64,000 bases of DNA from positions 1,750,120 to 1,814,119 of the forward strand of contig JAESIW010000020.1 of NCBI GenBank assembly GCA_016802295.1. The letters are read 5' to 3'. Position 1 is the first letter of the stretch. Every line of letters starts with the position of its first letter. Below, piece by piece: positions 8,854 through 21,139 of this stretch. The translations under genes were made by a program, and so were the position numbers. The DNA comes from Brachionus rotundiformis. Taxonomy: Eukaryota > Rotifera > Eurotatoria > Ploima > Brachionidae. Under the pieces are notes generated by a model. It was not told where the DNA came from. It did no database searches and saw nothing but the letters and a program-made list of their open reading frames with translations.

Positions 8854-11800
8854 CTACATCTTAAGTGCTTCATCATTACCAATTATTGGACCTATTAAAT
8901 TCTTGCGTCCCTTGCCAAAAGCGACCTTAAATATGAAAAATTGAATTTTTTTCTAGAAAATAAATACCTACACCAAATACCTTTTTTTTATTTACTCTAA
9001 CATTATAAATTATTTGTTTATCAGATGAGATGGTGTTTTCGGACAGACTTGGTTCATCGTCGTTATAACCAATTGTTTGACTGGTTGGATCCGTTTCGGT
9101 GATGCTATGAGTCAAATTTTCCAAATGAGATGTATTCAAGCCGTTGTGATTATGTGGACCTTTAATTGGTTCCAATTTTTTTCTGTCACCGTGACCTTTT
9201 GAAGTTTTTTGTCGTATAAATTGTCCCTCGTTGCTGCTGACCACTTCGGAGTTTTTGTCCAAAGGTTGTAGTCGTCGGCTGTAAATTCTCTTTTTGTCTG
9301 GATGAGCGGACACTTCTCGCGGTGTACTGGTAGGCGAGTCTTTACGCGAGCCCAATTTTTGTCCAGAAATAACCAAATCGAGATTCGTTGACGAATTGGT
9401 TTCTTGATTTGAACTTCCGCTTACAAACTGTGTTGGTTGCTGGTTTTTTTGGCTTGCTGAACCTATCTGCACCCGACCGCTGAATTGTCTCGGAGAAGAA
9501 TCGGTAACATTTAAAAATGTTTGAGCAAAATTTGACTGATGTTTGGATTTTAGTGGCGATTTTTGTCTTTCCAGATTTTCTTTCTGTCTAAACGGATCCC
9601 ATTCATTGAATCTTGTCATAGTTACAGCTGGATCAGGCATGTGATGATTTTTTATATTTTTAACCTGATCTCTTTCATTCTTGGCCTGTTCGGACAGTCT
9701 AATATCCATGGGAGTTGTTGGTCTTTTCGGGTTATGCTCAAAGGCGATTTTTTTGCTCTTAATTCTCGGATTAACTTGATTCTTTATTTCAGTATCGCTT
9801 AAATCGCTGGCAAAGCCTTCTCCTTTTACCGATGTTATACTAAATTCTTCATCACTCATGTCTTCTACATTGAGATTGTTACTATTTAAGCTAGCTAAAG
9901 AATTTTTGCCATTTATCTGGGCTAATCGATTGTCTGTATTGTTTAAGCTAGTAATTGAGGAGCTTTTTCTGGGTTTTATAGGCGGTGGTGCCTGCGTAGC
10001 AGGTGCATCTAATGACGCACTTGACTCGTGTGCTCTACCGGAGTAAATTCGCATATTACCAGAGCCTGAGGACGATATTCTAGGTGGTGCAATTGGTTTC
10101 AAAACTGGCACTTGACTTGGAGGATTGTTTATATTATTTATGTTTGTTAGGCTTCCATTCATATATTTTTCCAAATCATCACTGGCAAGACTAGTTCTAG
10201 TAGATGCTCGACTTAGTCTTAAGGAACCACTGAGAATTCGTTCGGTCGAATTCCAGCCATTGCGTAAATTTGGTCGTGTTTTGACTCCAGTTGGAGGTGA
10301 TGGTGGAATAGCGATGGTGTTTCTTAATTCCTCTGGTTCGGATGAGTTAATAGTATTGAGACTGGCCGGCGCTGTTTTATTAAACTCATTACTCATTGAG
10401 TTTGCATTAATAGGTCTTGGTGGTCGTCCAAGACTAGCCTGAAACGACCGGTAAAAATTGTTTTTTGGTGTTGTTGGTGGAGCAGGTGTCAAATTTGACT
10501 CACTACCATTAAAACTAGAAGCTACCGAGTTTTGAGAGCTCGTACCTTGCATTCGATTTTTCTTATCATAATTACGCAAGCATATCTCAATTATTGAATT
10601 GCAAAAAAATAGGTTCCTTTTGGTGACATAGTCGATTGGCGATGCACCAGTCAAATCTTTTATGTTTGGATCAGCACCATTGTCCATTAATATCTTGATC
10701 CCTCTCGCATGACCATGCAATGTAGCCAAATGTAGTGGAGTTTGTTTTTTGTTATCTCTTTCGTTTATTATGTCTACACCTGACATTTCGATAATTAACT
10801 TTGAAGCTTGTATGGCCCCTTGTTCCGCAGCGACATGCAAACATGTTTTACCTTCTTTATCGCGTAGTAATGTTGTTTCATTATTAATTAAGAACTAAAA
10901 ATAAGTTCAATTATTTAATCAATATTTTAAAATAGTTTATCTTTAATTGTTTTGAATCCAAATTTTTAAAATATATATTTAAAATAAATTTTTTAAAGAT
11001 ATGTTTTAAATTTTATTCCGAAAAAAAAATTAATTAAATTAATTTTTCCTACTTTTAAACATTCCAAAGGCTCATTTTTCCTAACAGCCCAGTGCAGCCA
11101 AGTGCGTCCGTCATTATCAACTTCTAAATTAGTCAAATCAATTTTCTTATTTACATTATTATCTAGTTTATTTATCAATTTAAAATGGTTTAAATGGTCT
11201 AAATGGCACGCCCACATCGACGCTGACATGGCATCTTTGTCTTTTATGTGTATATCCGGATCATATTTTAATAAAATTTTCAAGCAATCAATTTCTTTAT
11301 TTACAACACTCCAGTGCAATGGAGCTCTATAATAACAATCTTGAGCATTCACATTGGCCTTGTATTCAAGCAAAAGCTCAACCATCTCTGGCTTGGAGTT
11401 ATAAACAGCTCTGTGAAGACTAGTAGACGAGTCCGAAGCTATATTGTTTGTGTTAGCGCCATTTTTAAGCAACAATTTAAGAATTTCAAGCTGGTTGAAT
11501 TGGATGGCATAGGTGAGACAATCTCGAGTGAATAAATCAGTGCTATTTACACAAGCAGGGTCTTTTTCGAGCAATGAATTTACTTTGTCTAAATTGCCCT
11601 CTTTGATTGCTACAATTATTGGTGGCAAAGACTTTAAATTGTCTATGGATGATTTTGGCAAATTTTGTCGTACTTTCTGGCTTTCTACATTCAACCATTC
11701 CCATTCGAATTTGTCCGGTGCTTCTTTGAACGGAGTCAGCGGACTTAAGCTGTGATCTATGGTCCATTGCAAGCTGTCCGTGTTTCGGTCTCTATTTTGC

Positions 11801-12007
11801 AATACGCGATAATATAGCTGTAATGAGTGCAGAGCATGCAAAAGGTTGTCACGAAGCCTAGCTGAGGACTCTTCATCGGGAAGTTTTAGCAAAAATTCCT
11901 GAACAGTTGAAGATAATTTTTGAAAATCTTGATTGAGTAAATTGAGTAAAAAAAAAAGACAGAAGTGATAGATAGTTTGAATAGATACCTCGTCTTTTGA
12001 TTGCCAT
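8854..12007 (-). CDS. Ankyrin-repeat protein (ANKRD55/inversin-like), four exons
   Basis: I join exons 12007-11989 (19 nt, MAIKRR), 11927-11053, 10894-8981 and 8925-8854 through GT-AG introns. The frame stays open throughout and gives 959 aa. About eight ankyrin repeats (roughly residues 105-400) include TSLHRAV, APLHWSV, TWLHWAV, TCLHVAA and TPLHLAT. The TWLHWAV/KTCLHVAAEQG stretch most resembles ANKRD55 and inversin, ciliary-type scaffold proteins. The remaining ~560 residues are low-complexity, rich in Ser, Asn, Pro and basic residues, with PPTTPK and APPRI motifs. The last exon codes for 23 residues (VAFGKGRKNLIG...). The exact orthologue is uncertain because the N-terminal 100 residues do not match ANKRD55. 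Confidence 0.75.
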
Positions 12008-13554
12008 TACATCATAAGTAAAAGAGCATGTATTTCTAAAAATTTAAAGACGAAAATTTAAAATTTAAAAATAATTTTTTTTTTCAAATTTTGATTTTTA
12101 TTTCTCTTAGATTTTAACATTTATGCCAATCAGAGGGGGCTGATTGCGGTAAATAATCTTTATTCTAAAAAAATAATTTAGCTATTTTAAAAAGCGATAA
12201 AACACCAAATGAAATATATAAATACTGCAACCCGGCAACCGAATTAGTTCACCTCCTTTTTTTTTAGTTAAATTTATAATTAAAAATAAATTATCAGTCC
12301 ATGTTAAATTATTATTTTGGTTGATAAGGACGACTAAAAAACAAAATTATATCAAGGTGTTACTAAACAACCTGTTTATAAAAAGCTTTGTTTGAGTCAA
12401 AATCTAAAATTTGGTTAAATATTTTTATTTTGTCTAAGACGACTAATTATTAAAAATTGATTAGAAATTCGGCTTTTTTTATAATCTCTTAATTCTAATA
12501 TCAAAATAAGCATCATAAATTAAGATTCCATTAGTCTGGGTTTTTTAAAAAATAAGAGTGAAAGATTGTAAAATTTGAATGAAAATTGAGTACAATAACA
12601 GATGGTCACTTCTAATTTAAATAAAGATTATTCATGAAAATCCCTCATTTTTAAAATAAAATTAAAAAAATTAATACTTTATTAAAATAAAAACCTTCTT
12701 ATTTAACAAATATTCAAATTTTATATTGTTTTAAATAAATCAACTTATAAATATTTTCTAATTGGATTTGAAATCAAATTTTATTAGAAATAAATTGAAG
12801 CCTTTTAACTCAAAATTCAAGACTAATATCTTTAAGCCTAAAAATTTCATTATTAAAGAATAAATATGCAACTATTTTAACAATTAGAAAGCTAAAATTG
12901 TTTCCTCAATTCAAAAAATGAAAAACTAAAATGAAATATTAATTTATTCACACAAATAACTTTTATAAATTTCTTCATTCAAATAAACAAATAGTGAAAT
13001 TCATTAATATATTTTCTTGAAACTTGATTTAAAAATCTAGCAATTGCCTACTTTACTTTTTATATAAATTCCGTATATCAAAAAATTAATAAATTTATCC
13101 TGAATTAATTTTTTTAATGGCTGATTTTATATTTGAGTATAATTTGATATTTTATCAAAATCCTCATGAGTATATTTATAATTATTTAAAAAAGTTGAGT
13201 AGATTAAGTGAATTTCTACACTTTTTCATTAAATTAAAATTTATGAATAGTAAAGAAATATTTTTTCTAGCATTTTTTTCAAAGGTTTTTCAAAGATTAT
13301 TTTAACTCGTTTTCTTCCATTGACCAAACAATGCCTCACTCTTTTGCTCAACAATTCCCAAAAAAAAAAACTTTTTAACGATTTAGGCTATTTTTTAACG
13401 CGAAATCATTTTCGATACCACAATTTTATTTAAAAAATTACACAATTAATAAAAATATCCATTAAAATTAAGAAAAACCTTTTTTTTATATTTCAATACA
13501 TATTTTAAAAAAAACACAAATATTAAAAAAAAACTATATTATTTTTTTTTATTT
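12008..13554. other. AT-rich intergenic stretch
   Basis: No supportable gene. A 62-codon frame near 13117-13305 is Phe/Asn/Lys-rich and has the composition of the surrounding noncoding DNA. Confidence 0.4.
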
Positions 13555-13960
13555 AAAAACAACATTCGGACAAGCCCAGTATCTTCTTTTCGTCTTTTTA
13601 CTGCCACAGTTTTCGGATGATTTTGACTCGCTGTCAAACGCTTCGTTCTGATCTGATTCGATTCATGGTCTTTTTGACAGTACTTGATCTTCTGAATCTT
13701 CGTCAGATTCAATTCCCTTTGGAGACGAACTTGAAGCTTGTGTATCGCTTGGTTGAAAAAGGAGAGCCTTTAGTGTTTTTTTTTTGTCTTTCTTTTTTCC
13801 GAATTGATTGAATTGGGATATCTATACCGATAGGGTCAAAATTACACTTTTTCTTGCGTGCTGCGATTCCAATTTGATGATGACATTTATATGCTTAAGC
13901 CAAAACCAACAAGTACAAATGCTTAACGTCCAGTCATTTTCGTCGTATTACTTGCGGTGA
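13555..13960 (-). pseudogene. Decayed coding exon(s) of unknown family
   Basis: This patch is visibly less AT-rich than its surroundings. On the minus strand one frame reads a Ser/Asp/Glu-rich segment (ESDEDSEDQ...), is broken by one TGA, then continues to a basic end KKTKRRYWACPNVVF. Upstream (about 13760-13930) a second frame is readable with Trp and Cys (TCWFWLKH). Frames change between the parts. The acidic-then-basic make-up suggests a nuclear or transposon-encoded protein, but I cannot name it. Confidence 0.35.
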
Positions 13961-15119
13961 ATGCTGTATTGAGTAATTTCAACATTTGTAAATAGTGTCA
14001 AAAATTAAAAAGAATGAGTTTTTTATTAATTAGCGGTCTTCTTAATCAAATAAGTGTTTTTTTATTTAATTAAGTGTTAATCTTTATTTTTAAAAAAATT
14101 GTGTAACCGATTTTAATGGGCCATTTTTTAAGGATTTTAAAAATACTCGAACATAAGTATTACAAAATATAATTTTGACGAAAAAATTAAGTCAATTCTT
14201 AATATTTTTATTTTATTTAAAACTTTATTAATAGTAAAGTTTTCTAAACGAAAAGGAAAATATGTTAGAAAAAGTCTCAATTTGAAAATTATTAAGAAAG
14301 TATTACAATTAAATAATTTTTAGATATATTATCATGTTTTTTTTTAATTTTATTGATGAAAAGCATACAATAGAAAAATCTGAAAACAATTATTAACAAA
14401 GTCAATTTTGGAATAAAATAATTTTATGGGTCATTAAGATTTTAATTTAATTCCAATTCTGCTTTAGAAAATAAAAAAATAAAATAATTAAACATTATTT
14501 AAGAATTGCTTTTTTATTTAATTTTAAATAAAACAAGTCCATCCAACCTTCTATTTACCAGAGAATTTTTTCTTTCACTTAAGAATGTTCTAGTTGAGAC
14601 CGACTTAATTTTAGAATTCTTACAATGGAAAAATTGAATGGTAAACAATAGTGCAAAAAAAAATAGTTAAAAATTTAATTAAGTTTTCACCAACTTATCA
14701 GTTTTTATTTTCTAATAAAAAACTAATCAAAGATTGCTTCAAATTATCTAATAGTTTCTTGTTCATTAAACTTTTTAAAACTATCAACAAATGTTTTATG
14801 TTTTTTAATTTCAATATTCAAATTTGGAATCGAGTAAAAAGTTTGATTATATGGAAAATACCTCAAAAAGAATAAATAGCACTTTATTCAATTGATATGA
14901 AGACACGACACTTTATTTTTAGCTGTAAGAGTAAGACTATTGTCATGTCTTTTTTAAAATTTTTTTTATAAAATACTATGAAGCACCATCAATTCTCGTT
15001 TACATATCTTTTAAGATGGAGAACGATTTTAGATTTTTCGTCCAGTACAACCATATTAAATTTTTGAAAGTAATTTATATATATATAGTATATTAATAAA
15101 TATTAAAGATTTTTATTCA
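13961..15119. other. AT-rich intergenic stretch
   Basis: Nothing coding is supported. A short (TA)n run occurs near 15077-15090. Confidence 0.4.
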
Positions 15120-15620
15120 AAGATAACTTGATTTTTGCATCTTCTTCTATTTTCAACTACAAGTGGAGCATAAGGCGTCCACATGTCCCCTCCAATATCC
15201 TTTCCTTAGCTACAATTTCTGTTTGTCTCCATGTGAGCTTCATCTCTTTCAGATTTTTTCAAATGTTCTTCTCCTTGTCATCTTTGGTCTTCCAGGACTT
15301 ATCTTTTCTTGAGGTTTTCAGAATAATGCTACTCTAGGAATTCAATTTGTTCGCAATTTATGACCGAGCCACTTAAGTTATCTTCTGCGTATAATTTTGC
15401 AGATTAGCTTGGTGCTTGATCTACTTAATGCTACACATATGTTCATTTGTGTTTTCTTTCGGATAGAAGATTGGTAAAATTTTTCAAAGACAAGTTATGG
15501 AATACTTAGATTTTTTAAAGATCAGTGTCAGCCATTCTCGAACATTCAGATCCATATAGCAATACAGATTTAACATGAAAAAGATGTAATTTTGTCGTCA
15601 GTCGAAGAGATGACGATTTC
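15120..15620 (-). mobile_element. Remnant of a non-LTR retrotransposon, ORF2 C-terminal end
   Basis: On the minus strand, with frameshifts and stops, the sequence shows the tail typical of endonuclease-reverse transcriptase LINEs: a YGSEC-like word near 15555, LKWLGHKLR near 15360-15380, then GRPKMTRRRTFEKI and a final DALCST. The order matches the intact-looking tail at 26156-26554. It is a 5'-truncated, decayed copy. Confidence 0.7.
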
Positions 15621-15817
15621 TACATATTCCTCAGTTTAAAATAACAGTATAGAATGCTTCATTTTATTCAAGAATGATCTTTTGTGATATTTTTCATCAT
15701 AATGTTTCAAATCAATCACCTTGTTACAGAGAGAATTTTTTTTCGTTCTAAAAATTATTATTTGTGTTTTTATAATTTTTTTTTCAGTATACCCAAAATT
15801 TATTTTAATTAAATTTT
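15597..15817. repeat. Left copy of a ~215-bp direct repeat bordering the gap
   Basis: This stretch starting GTCAGTCGAAGAGATGACG is repeated at 16329-16541 in the same orientation with a few substitutions and one small indel. The two copies border the run of N, so the gap lies inside or between tandem copies. Confidence 0.9.
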
Positions 15818-16328
15818 NNNNNNNNNNNNNNNNNNNNNNNNNNNNNNNNNNNNNNNNNNNNNNNNNNNNNNNNNNNNNNNNNNNNNNNNNNNNNNNNNNN
15901 NNNNNNNNNNNNNNNNNNNNNNNNNNNNNNNNNNNNNNNNNNNNNNNNNNNNNNNNNNNNNNNNNNNNNNNNNNNNNNNNNNNNNNNNNNNNNNNNNNNN
16001 NNNNNNNNNNNNNNNNNNNNNNNNNNNNNNNNNNNNNNNNNNNNNNNNNNNNNNNNNNNNNNNNNNNNNNNNNNNNNNNNNNNNNNNNNNNNNNNNNNNN
16101 NNNNNNNNNNNNNNNNNNNNNNNNNNNNNNNNNNNNNNNNNNNNNNNNNNNNNNNNNNNNNNNNNNNNNNNNNNNNNNNNNNNNNNNNNNNNNNNNNNNN
16201 NNNNNNNNNNNNNNNNNNNNNNNNNNNNNNNNNNNNNNNNNNNNNNNNNNNNNNNNNNNNNNNNNNNNNNNNNNNNNNNNNNNNNNNNNNNNNNNNNNNN
16301 NNNNNNNNNNNNNNNNNNNNNNNNNNNN
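15818..16328. other. Assembly gap of 511 N
   Basis: Unresolved bases. Any reading frame drawn across this run is meaningless. Confidence 1.
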
Positions 16329-16541
16329 GTCAGTCGAAGAGATGACGATTTCTACATATTCCTTAGTTTATAATAACAGTATAGAATGCTTCATTTTATT
16401 AACTTTTGTGACATTTTTCACCATAATGTTTCCAATCAATCACCTTGTTACAGAGAGAATTTTTTTTCGTTCTAAAAATTATTATTTGTGTTTTTATAAT
16501 TTTTTTTTCAGTATACCCAAAATTTATTTTAATTAAATTTT
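16329..16541. repeat. Right copy of the direct repeat bordering the gap
   Basis: Matches 15597-15817 closely. It lacks about eight bases present in the left copy where the left reads TTCAAGAATGATC. Confidence 0.9.
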
Positions 16542-16893
16542 TGTAGTTTTTCTAGCACTTTTTTGAATTTGATGCAAGTCTGTTATTAAGTTAAATGGAT
16601 AATTAATTCATATTTATACTCTGGTAAAACATTTTTTCGTGGCGCAATATTATAATTTTTAAGCAAAAAAATTCAAAAATTTAAAATAAATTCATTATTG
16701 TCATTTTTATATAATACAAAGCTAGTTAATAGTAGATTTTGATTTTCAAAAATTAGCTTTCTACAATTTATTGAATCAAAAACATAAATCGAAATAAAAG
16801 ATTTTATTTTTGATTTGAAAAATTACACATTTATAAACCACATCTCTAAAATTTTATAATTACTATTATATTACTTAGATTTTAAGATTAAAT

Positions 16894-19185
16894 TTAAGCT
16901 GTTGAATTATCATTAATAATTTTTTTCTTTAAGAACCATGTTGATAAATTCAAAACAGATATTTTGAAGTTCTTATAGACAAAAAAGTAAAATACAAATA
17001 CTACCGATAAGGTAGTAAGAAAAAAAACTTCATCTATCTCTTGAACAATCGTACATACTTTGTGGTGAGTTGAACAAACATTAAATTTTGAAAAATTGCT
17101 TGTTGTTTTTTGATATAAAATGTATATTGCTGTTAGGATGCTTAAAATCCGAAAAAATATCAAAAAAACCAAGTTGATATAAATAGCATTCAGTGATTGA
17201 TTTATATTTTTTTGTTTTTTTAAAAATTCCCCACTAATAATTATATTCAGGTTATATTTTTTTCTAATATTTGACTTGGCATTTAAATAGAATAATACTT
17301 CAACAAAACAAAATAAAATCACAGTGAAAATATTACATATGCCTAATTTGACTATATAAAAAACCAAAGCGACAACAGATGAATTCACTGGAATACTGCT
17401 AGGTTTAATTGGTACAAAATAGTTGATAAAAAAGAATTTCTTGTTCGGATACTCGAAATAACTTTCCAAATGATCCAACTGCATCGCAGAGTTTATATGA
17501 GTTGTCATTGTTTCACTAGTAATTATAATCATTAAATAAATTAATAAAAAAATTACGAAAATTGGTCGAAAAGCCTTTGATTTTATGAATGGTCTAGTCT
17601 TTTCTCTAATATCTGGGTCCAGTAATAGTAACCTCTTAACTGATACCATTATTTGTAAAATGTTTGAAACAAGTTTCAGAAGGTTTCCCACTATGTCCAC
17701 CACCACTATCTCAATTATCTGGGATTCATAGAAATAATGAAATTTGGCACAGAAAACGCTGTTTGTATACACACATTTTTGTTGTAAATGAATAAACCGT
17801 ATTACAAGGTATATTAAATTAACTGAGCAGTTGGTAAGCATAAAAACTTCAATTTGAGTGGGAGATTTTTGTTTTTTTGAATTTAAAATTAGTATTATCA
17901 ATATTAAAAAGCTCAAGAAATTGCTAATAAAAGCTATAATCACAAGAAAATATGACACAATAGTCGTATAATAGTCTGATACTTCAGCATAGTATAAAAT
18001 TAAACTTTTTGATATTTTTCCTCTATTAAAAGTTGATTTATTGCACTTATTAAATCTCTCATTGAAATTACATTCTTCGATTTTTTCTTTTAAAGTTGTT
18101 ATATTTTTGCACAAGTATATATCAGAATTTATATCTAACAGATTGTAAAATAAACATTTTTTTTTCAAAAGCCAAACAGTAAGACATGTCAAATTAGGTC
18201 CTTTAGATTTTACATTTAAAAATATAAGTCTCTCATCGGGAAAATCCTTGAAAATACATAAATCATGATTTGGAAAATCATAATTATCCTTTGAAACTAA
18301 GGAAATTAAAATAGTATTTTGATGATTTTTTTTTAGATTTTCCAAATCGGTAAATTGAATACTCAAGTTTGGATTTAACATTGACATCCATTGGAATCCT
18401 TTGCTAAAAAATTCTATTTGATTGTCTATCAAAAATATTATCAATTTTACTTTTGTTTCGTAAAAGCTCTCACTCTCTATCTTGTCTATAATTCCATAAA
18501 TCTTAACAATTGTGACATTTTTGAAGATCATCATTTTTCTCGAAATTAGTCCTTTATAAAAATGCATTTCTAGTGTTTTGACTTTTGAATTCAATATTTT
18601 CAAGTCCAATTTATCATCAAAATCAATTTGATTCAAACTCAAAAAGCTTCTGGATAAACCATAAAAATTAAGGGTGTTTAGGGCTGAATTTTTGAACAAT
18701 AATGGATTAATTCTTGGTAAATATCTGACGCTAAATGCGAAAACTAATCTTTCAATGTATTTAAAATATCCATCAATTTCATAATCAATCAAGCCAATTG
18801 GGTAGAAAAAGTCAGAATGAAAAAATTGCAATTCAATGAACATGGCAAAATTGACCAATTGTTTAAAAATTGATTTTTTTGAATTAAATTCTTTGATTTT
18901 CGAAAATATCATCAACAAATTCGTTATCTTATCTGGTTGATAATTACACATCATATTCGAAAAATCATCTCCTAGGCTTATTGCTTTGCTGGGTATTATT
19001 TCAAATGTTGTAATCCTTTCATCGTCATTTTGAAAATCCTTAGTGCTTATTTCTGAGAAATTTTCAAAATTTCTTACTTTCAATATTTGACTGGACTTAT
19101 CCAACAAATATTTGGTTCTTTGATCAAAATAAAAAGATCTTTTCACAAAAATTAAATAGAATACGAGAAATTCATACAAATTCAT
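16894..19185 (-). CDS. Seven-helix receptor with long, possibly LRR-like ectodomain
   Basis: Intronless 763-aa protein. Residues 1 to about 405 form a large ectodomain with many regularly placed Leu/Ile/Phe (for example LNTLNFYGLSRSFLSLNQI) and several Cys near its end, suggestive of degenerate leucine-rich repeats. Residues about 410-740 contain seven hydrophobic helices with a Cys in ECL1 (VFCAKF). DRY and NPxxY are not recognisable. The N-terminal hydrophobic stretch (FLVFYLIFV) may be a signal peptide. The family is not one I can name; chemosensory or orphan receptors of rotifers and flatworms can look like this. Lys/Asn/Ile-rich codon use matches the AT-rich background. Confidence 0.65.
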   Translation of the reverse strand: MNLYEFLVFYLIFVKRSFYFDQRTKYLLDKSSQILKVRNFENFSEISTKDFQNDDERITTFEIIPSKAISLGDDFSNMMCNYQPDKITNLLMIFSKIKEFNSKKSIFKQLVNFAMFIELQFFHSDFFYPIGLIDYEIDGYFKYIERLVFAFSVRYLPRINPLLFKNSALNTLNFYGLSRSFLSLNQIDFDDKLDLKILNSKVKTLEMHFYKGLISRKMMIFKNVTIVKIYGIIDKIESESFYETKVKLIIFLIDNQIEFFSKGFQWMSMLNPNLSIQFTDLENLKKNHQNTILISLVSKDNYDFPNHDLCIFKDFPDERLIFLNVKSKGPNLTCLTVWLLKKKCLFYNLLDINSDIYLCKNITTLKEKIEECNFNERFNKCNKSTFNRGKISKSLILYYAEVSDYYTTIVSYFLVIIAFISNFLSFLILIILILNSKKQKSPTQIEVFMLTNCSVNLIYLVIRFIHLQQKCVYTNSVFCAKFHYFYESQIIEIVVVDIVGNLLKLVSNILQIMVSVKRLLLLDPDIREKTRPFIKSKAFRPIFVIFLLIYLMIIITSETMTTHINSAMQLDHLESYFEYPNKKFFFINYFVPIKPSSIPVNSSVVALVFYIVKLGICNIFTVILFCFVEVLFYLNAKSNIRKKYNLNIIISGEFLKKQKNINQSLNAIYINLVFLIFFRILSILTAIYILYQKTTSNFSKFNVCSTHHKVCTIVQEIDEVFFLTTLSVVFVFYFFVYKNFKISVLNLSTWFLKKKIINDNSTA

Positions 19186-21139
19186 AGTAAAAATAAAAAT
19201 TTATTCTTTCATAGTTGAATCTTTTTATACCTTTTTTATAATTTGATTTTTATTGAATTAGACTAAAATCTAAATATAATGAAATATTTTGAAATACACA
19301 TGTCAATAAAATTAAAGCCTAATTTCTAAATTTTAATATTCAAAAAAATTTGTTTATAATTGAATCTTATTTTTAAGTCAAACAGTATATCATTCATTCT
19401 TAAAAAGGTGTTAAAAAATTATTTGGAAGAAAAATATTGAAAACTAATTCAGTGATTAAAATTATAAAAACATTTAAGATAGGCTATCAAAATGAAAACA
19501 AAAAATGATAGGTCTTTATTTTTGATTCTGTCAAATTGTTTCTACTAAAATGATACACATTTGACATTAATTATTTTTGAAATTATAAAACTTTTTAAGA
19601 TTTTCGTATATAATAAAAAAAACACTTTATAAATAAGTGAAGAATCTACTAATAACTAATCTAGATGTCACAAATCAAAATATTAAAGCCTAATAATAAG
19701 TTCTTGGCAAGGTTTTCAGTAATTTTTATTGGTAACACTGAATCCTTGCAAAGGATGCGCTTCTCTGGAGCAAATAGTCCGTCAACAGAAAACAAGAGAA
19801 TAACACACCGCATGTACATTTTAGACGAGTGGACACCAATCCAACTAAGATAATAGAAAAATTATACGAAGATGCAACTTAAATTTGCTGAGACAAAAAA
19901 TTTCAAAACTTAATTTGAAAATGAATATGTTACGTAAGAACTTGAATATGTTAGTCTTTGTAAAAAATACCATGAAGAAGAATGGATAAAAGAAATGAAT
20001 TGAAGTTGGTACGAAACTTTTACATTTGTTTTCTTTTCAAAGAACAGAAGATTTTACATAACGAATTGTATAATCTGCCATTTGGAAGTTTTGAAAAATG
20101 TAAATAACACTTGAACTGTTTATTATGCACTTCTAAGATGAAAAAACTTGATAAAAAAATGGTAAAATCTTAAAAAAGGAATTTTTAATGTATCGATAAT
20201 ATTGATTATAAAAAATGGTTTTACGTTTCAAAAATTTGGTCAGGAATATTTTTTAAAAAGAGTATTTGTAGTTGTAATAATCTAAGTTTGGCTTGACGTG
20301 AAAAAGGATTATAATGGTATTTATACGCCAAAGATGCTGTATGAAAATATATAAGAAAAAAGAAAAGCTGCTTTATACTAAAAAGCAGTCGAAACAAAGA
20401 TCCCACCAAGAATCTCACTCGTCTCAGCAGTCGTTTCAGAAAAAATTAATAATAATAAAAATTTTAGATAATGTTAGGAAAAAAGAGAACATCTACTTAG
20501 TTCGAAAAATAAACCTAAAAAAATGTTTTTCTATTATAAAGAAATTATTCTTTGTTTTTTTTTTTTAAAACTTAATTTAAAATTTTTCTAAAATTGGATT
20601 AAAAAAATCAATTTTCAAAATTTTATACTAGCAAATTTTGATACCTAAAAATATAATCAAATAACAAATCAAAAAATTTAATATCACTGTACATGATATC
20701 GAAAAAAAATTCGATAGCATCAAAACTACAGATCAAAATAAAATTTGTCTAAATAATATTTAATGAATCAGTTAAACATCTTCGATTAGAAACTATGAAA
20801 ATTTAATTTTACTCATTTCAATAGATCTAATCAAATTTAAATATATTTTTTCAAAGAGATGAGAAAATAAGTTTTTAATATTAATTCATTTTATATTTTT
20901 TAAATAGAAAATTTCTTGTATGCCTTCATTTATTATTAGAGTATGTTTTTAAAAATGTATCCATAAATATATATGACACTTTGTTTAATTTTTGTATACA
21001 TTATACCCCAAGAAAACTGGACATTAACCTAAATTTTACATAATCTGTATTCTAAAGATAAAAAATAAAAGCTTTAAATATTAATCTTTATTTTATTTGA
21101 AAAATTATACTTAATTATTTATTTACATTTATTAAATCA
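19186..21139. other. Gene-poor AT-rich stretch
   Basis: Two plus-strand frames (19665-19853, 62 codons; 20314-20568, 84 codons) start with ATG, but their products show no motif or homologous partner. The first has a more mixed composition and could be a broken exon. I see nothing else. Confidence 0.4.

Noticed and set aside
9563..10442. Plus-strand frames over the ankyrin gene
   Set aside because: Shadows of the minus-strand exon, which has clear domain content and splice joints.
15721..16536. 271-codon frame across the run of N
   Set aside because: Mostly unresolved bases; the readable ends are repeat sequence.
19665..19853. 62-codon plus-strand frame
   Set aside because: Reasonable composition but no motif, partner exon or conserved feature; left as unresolved in the intergenic entry.
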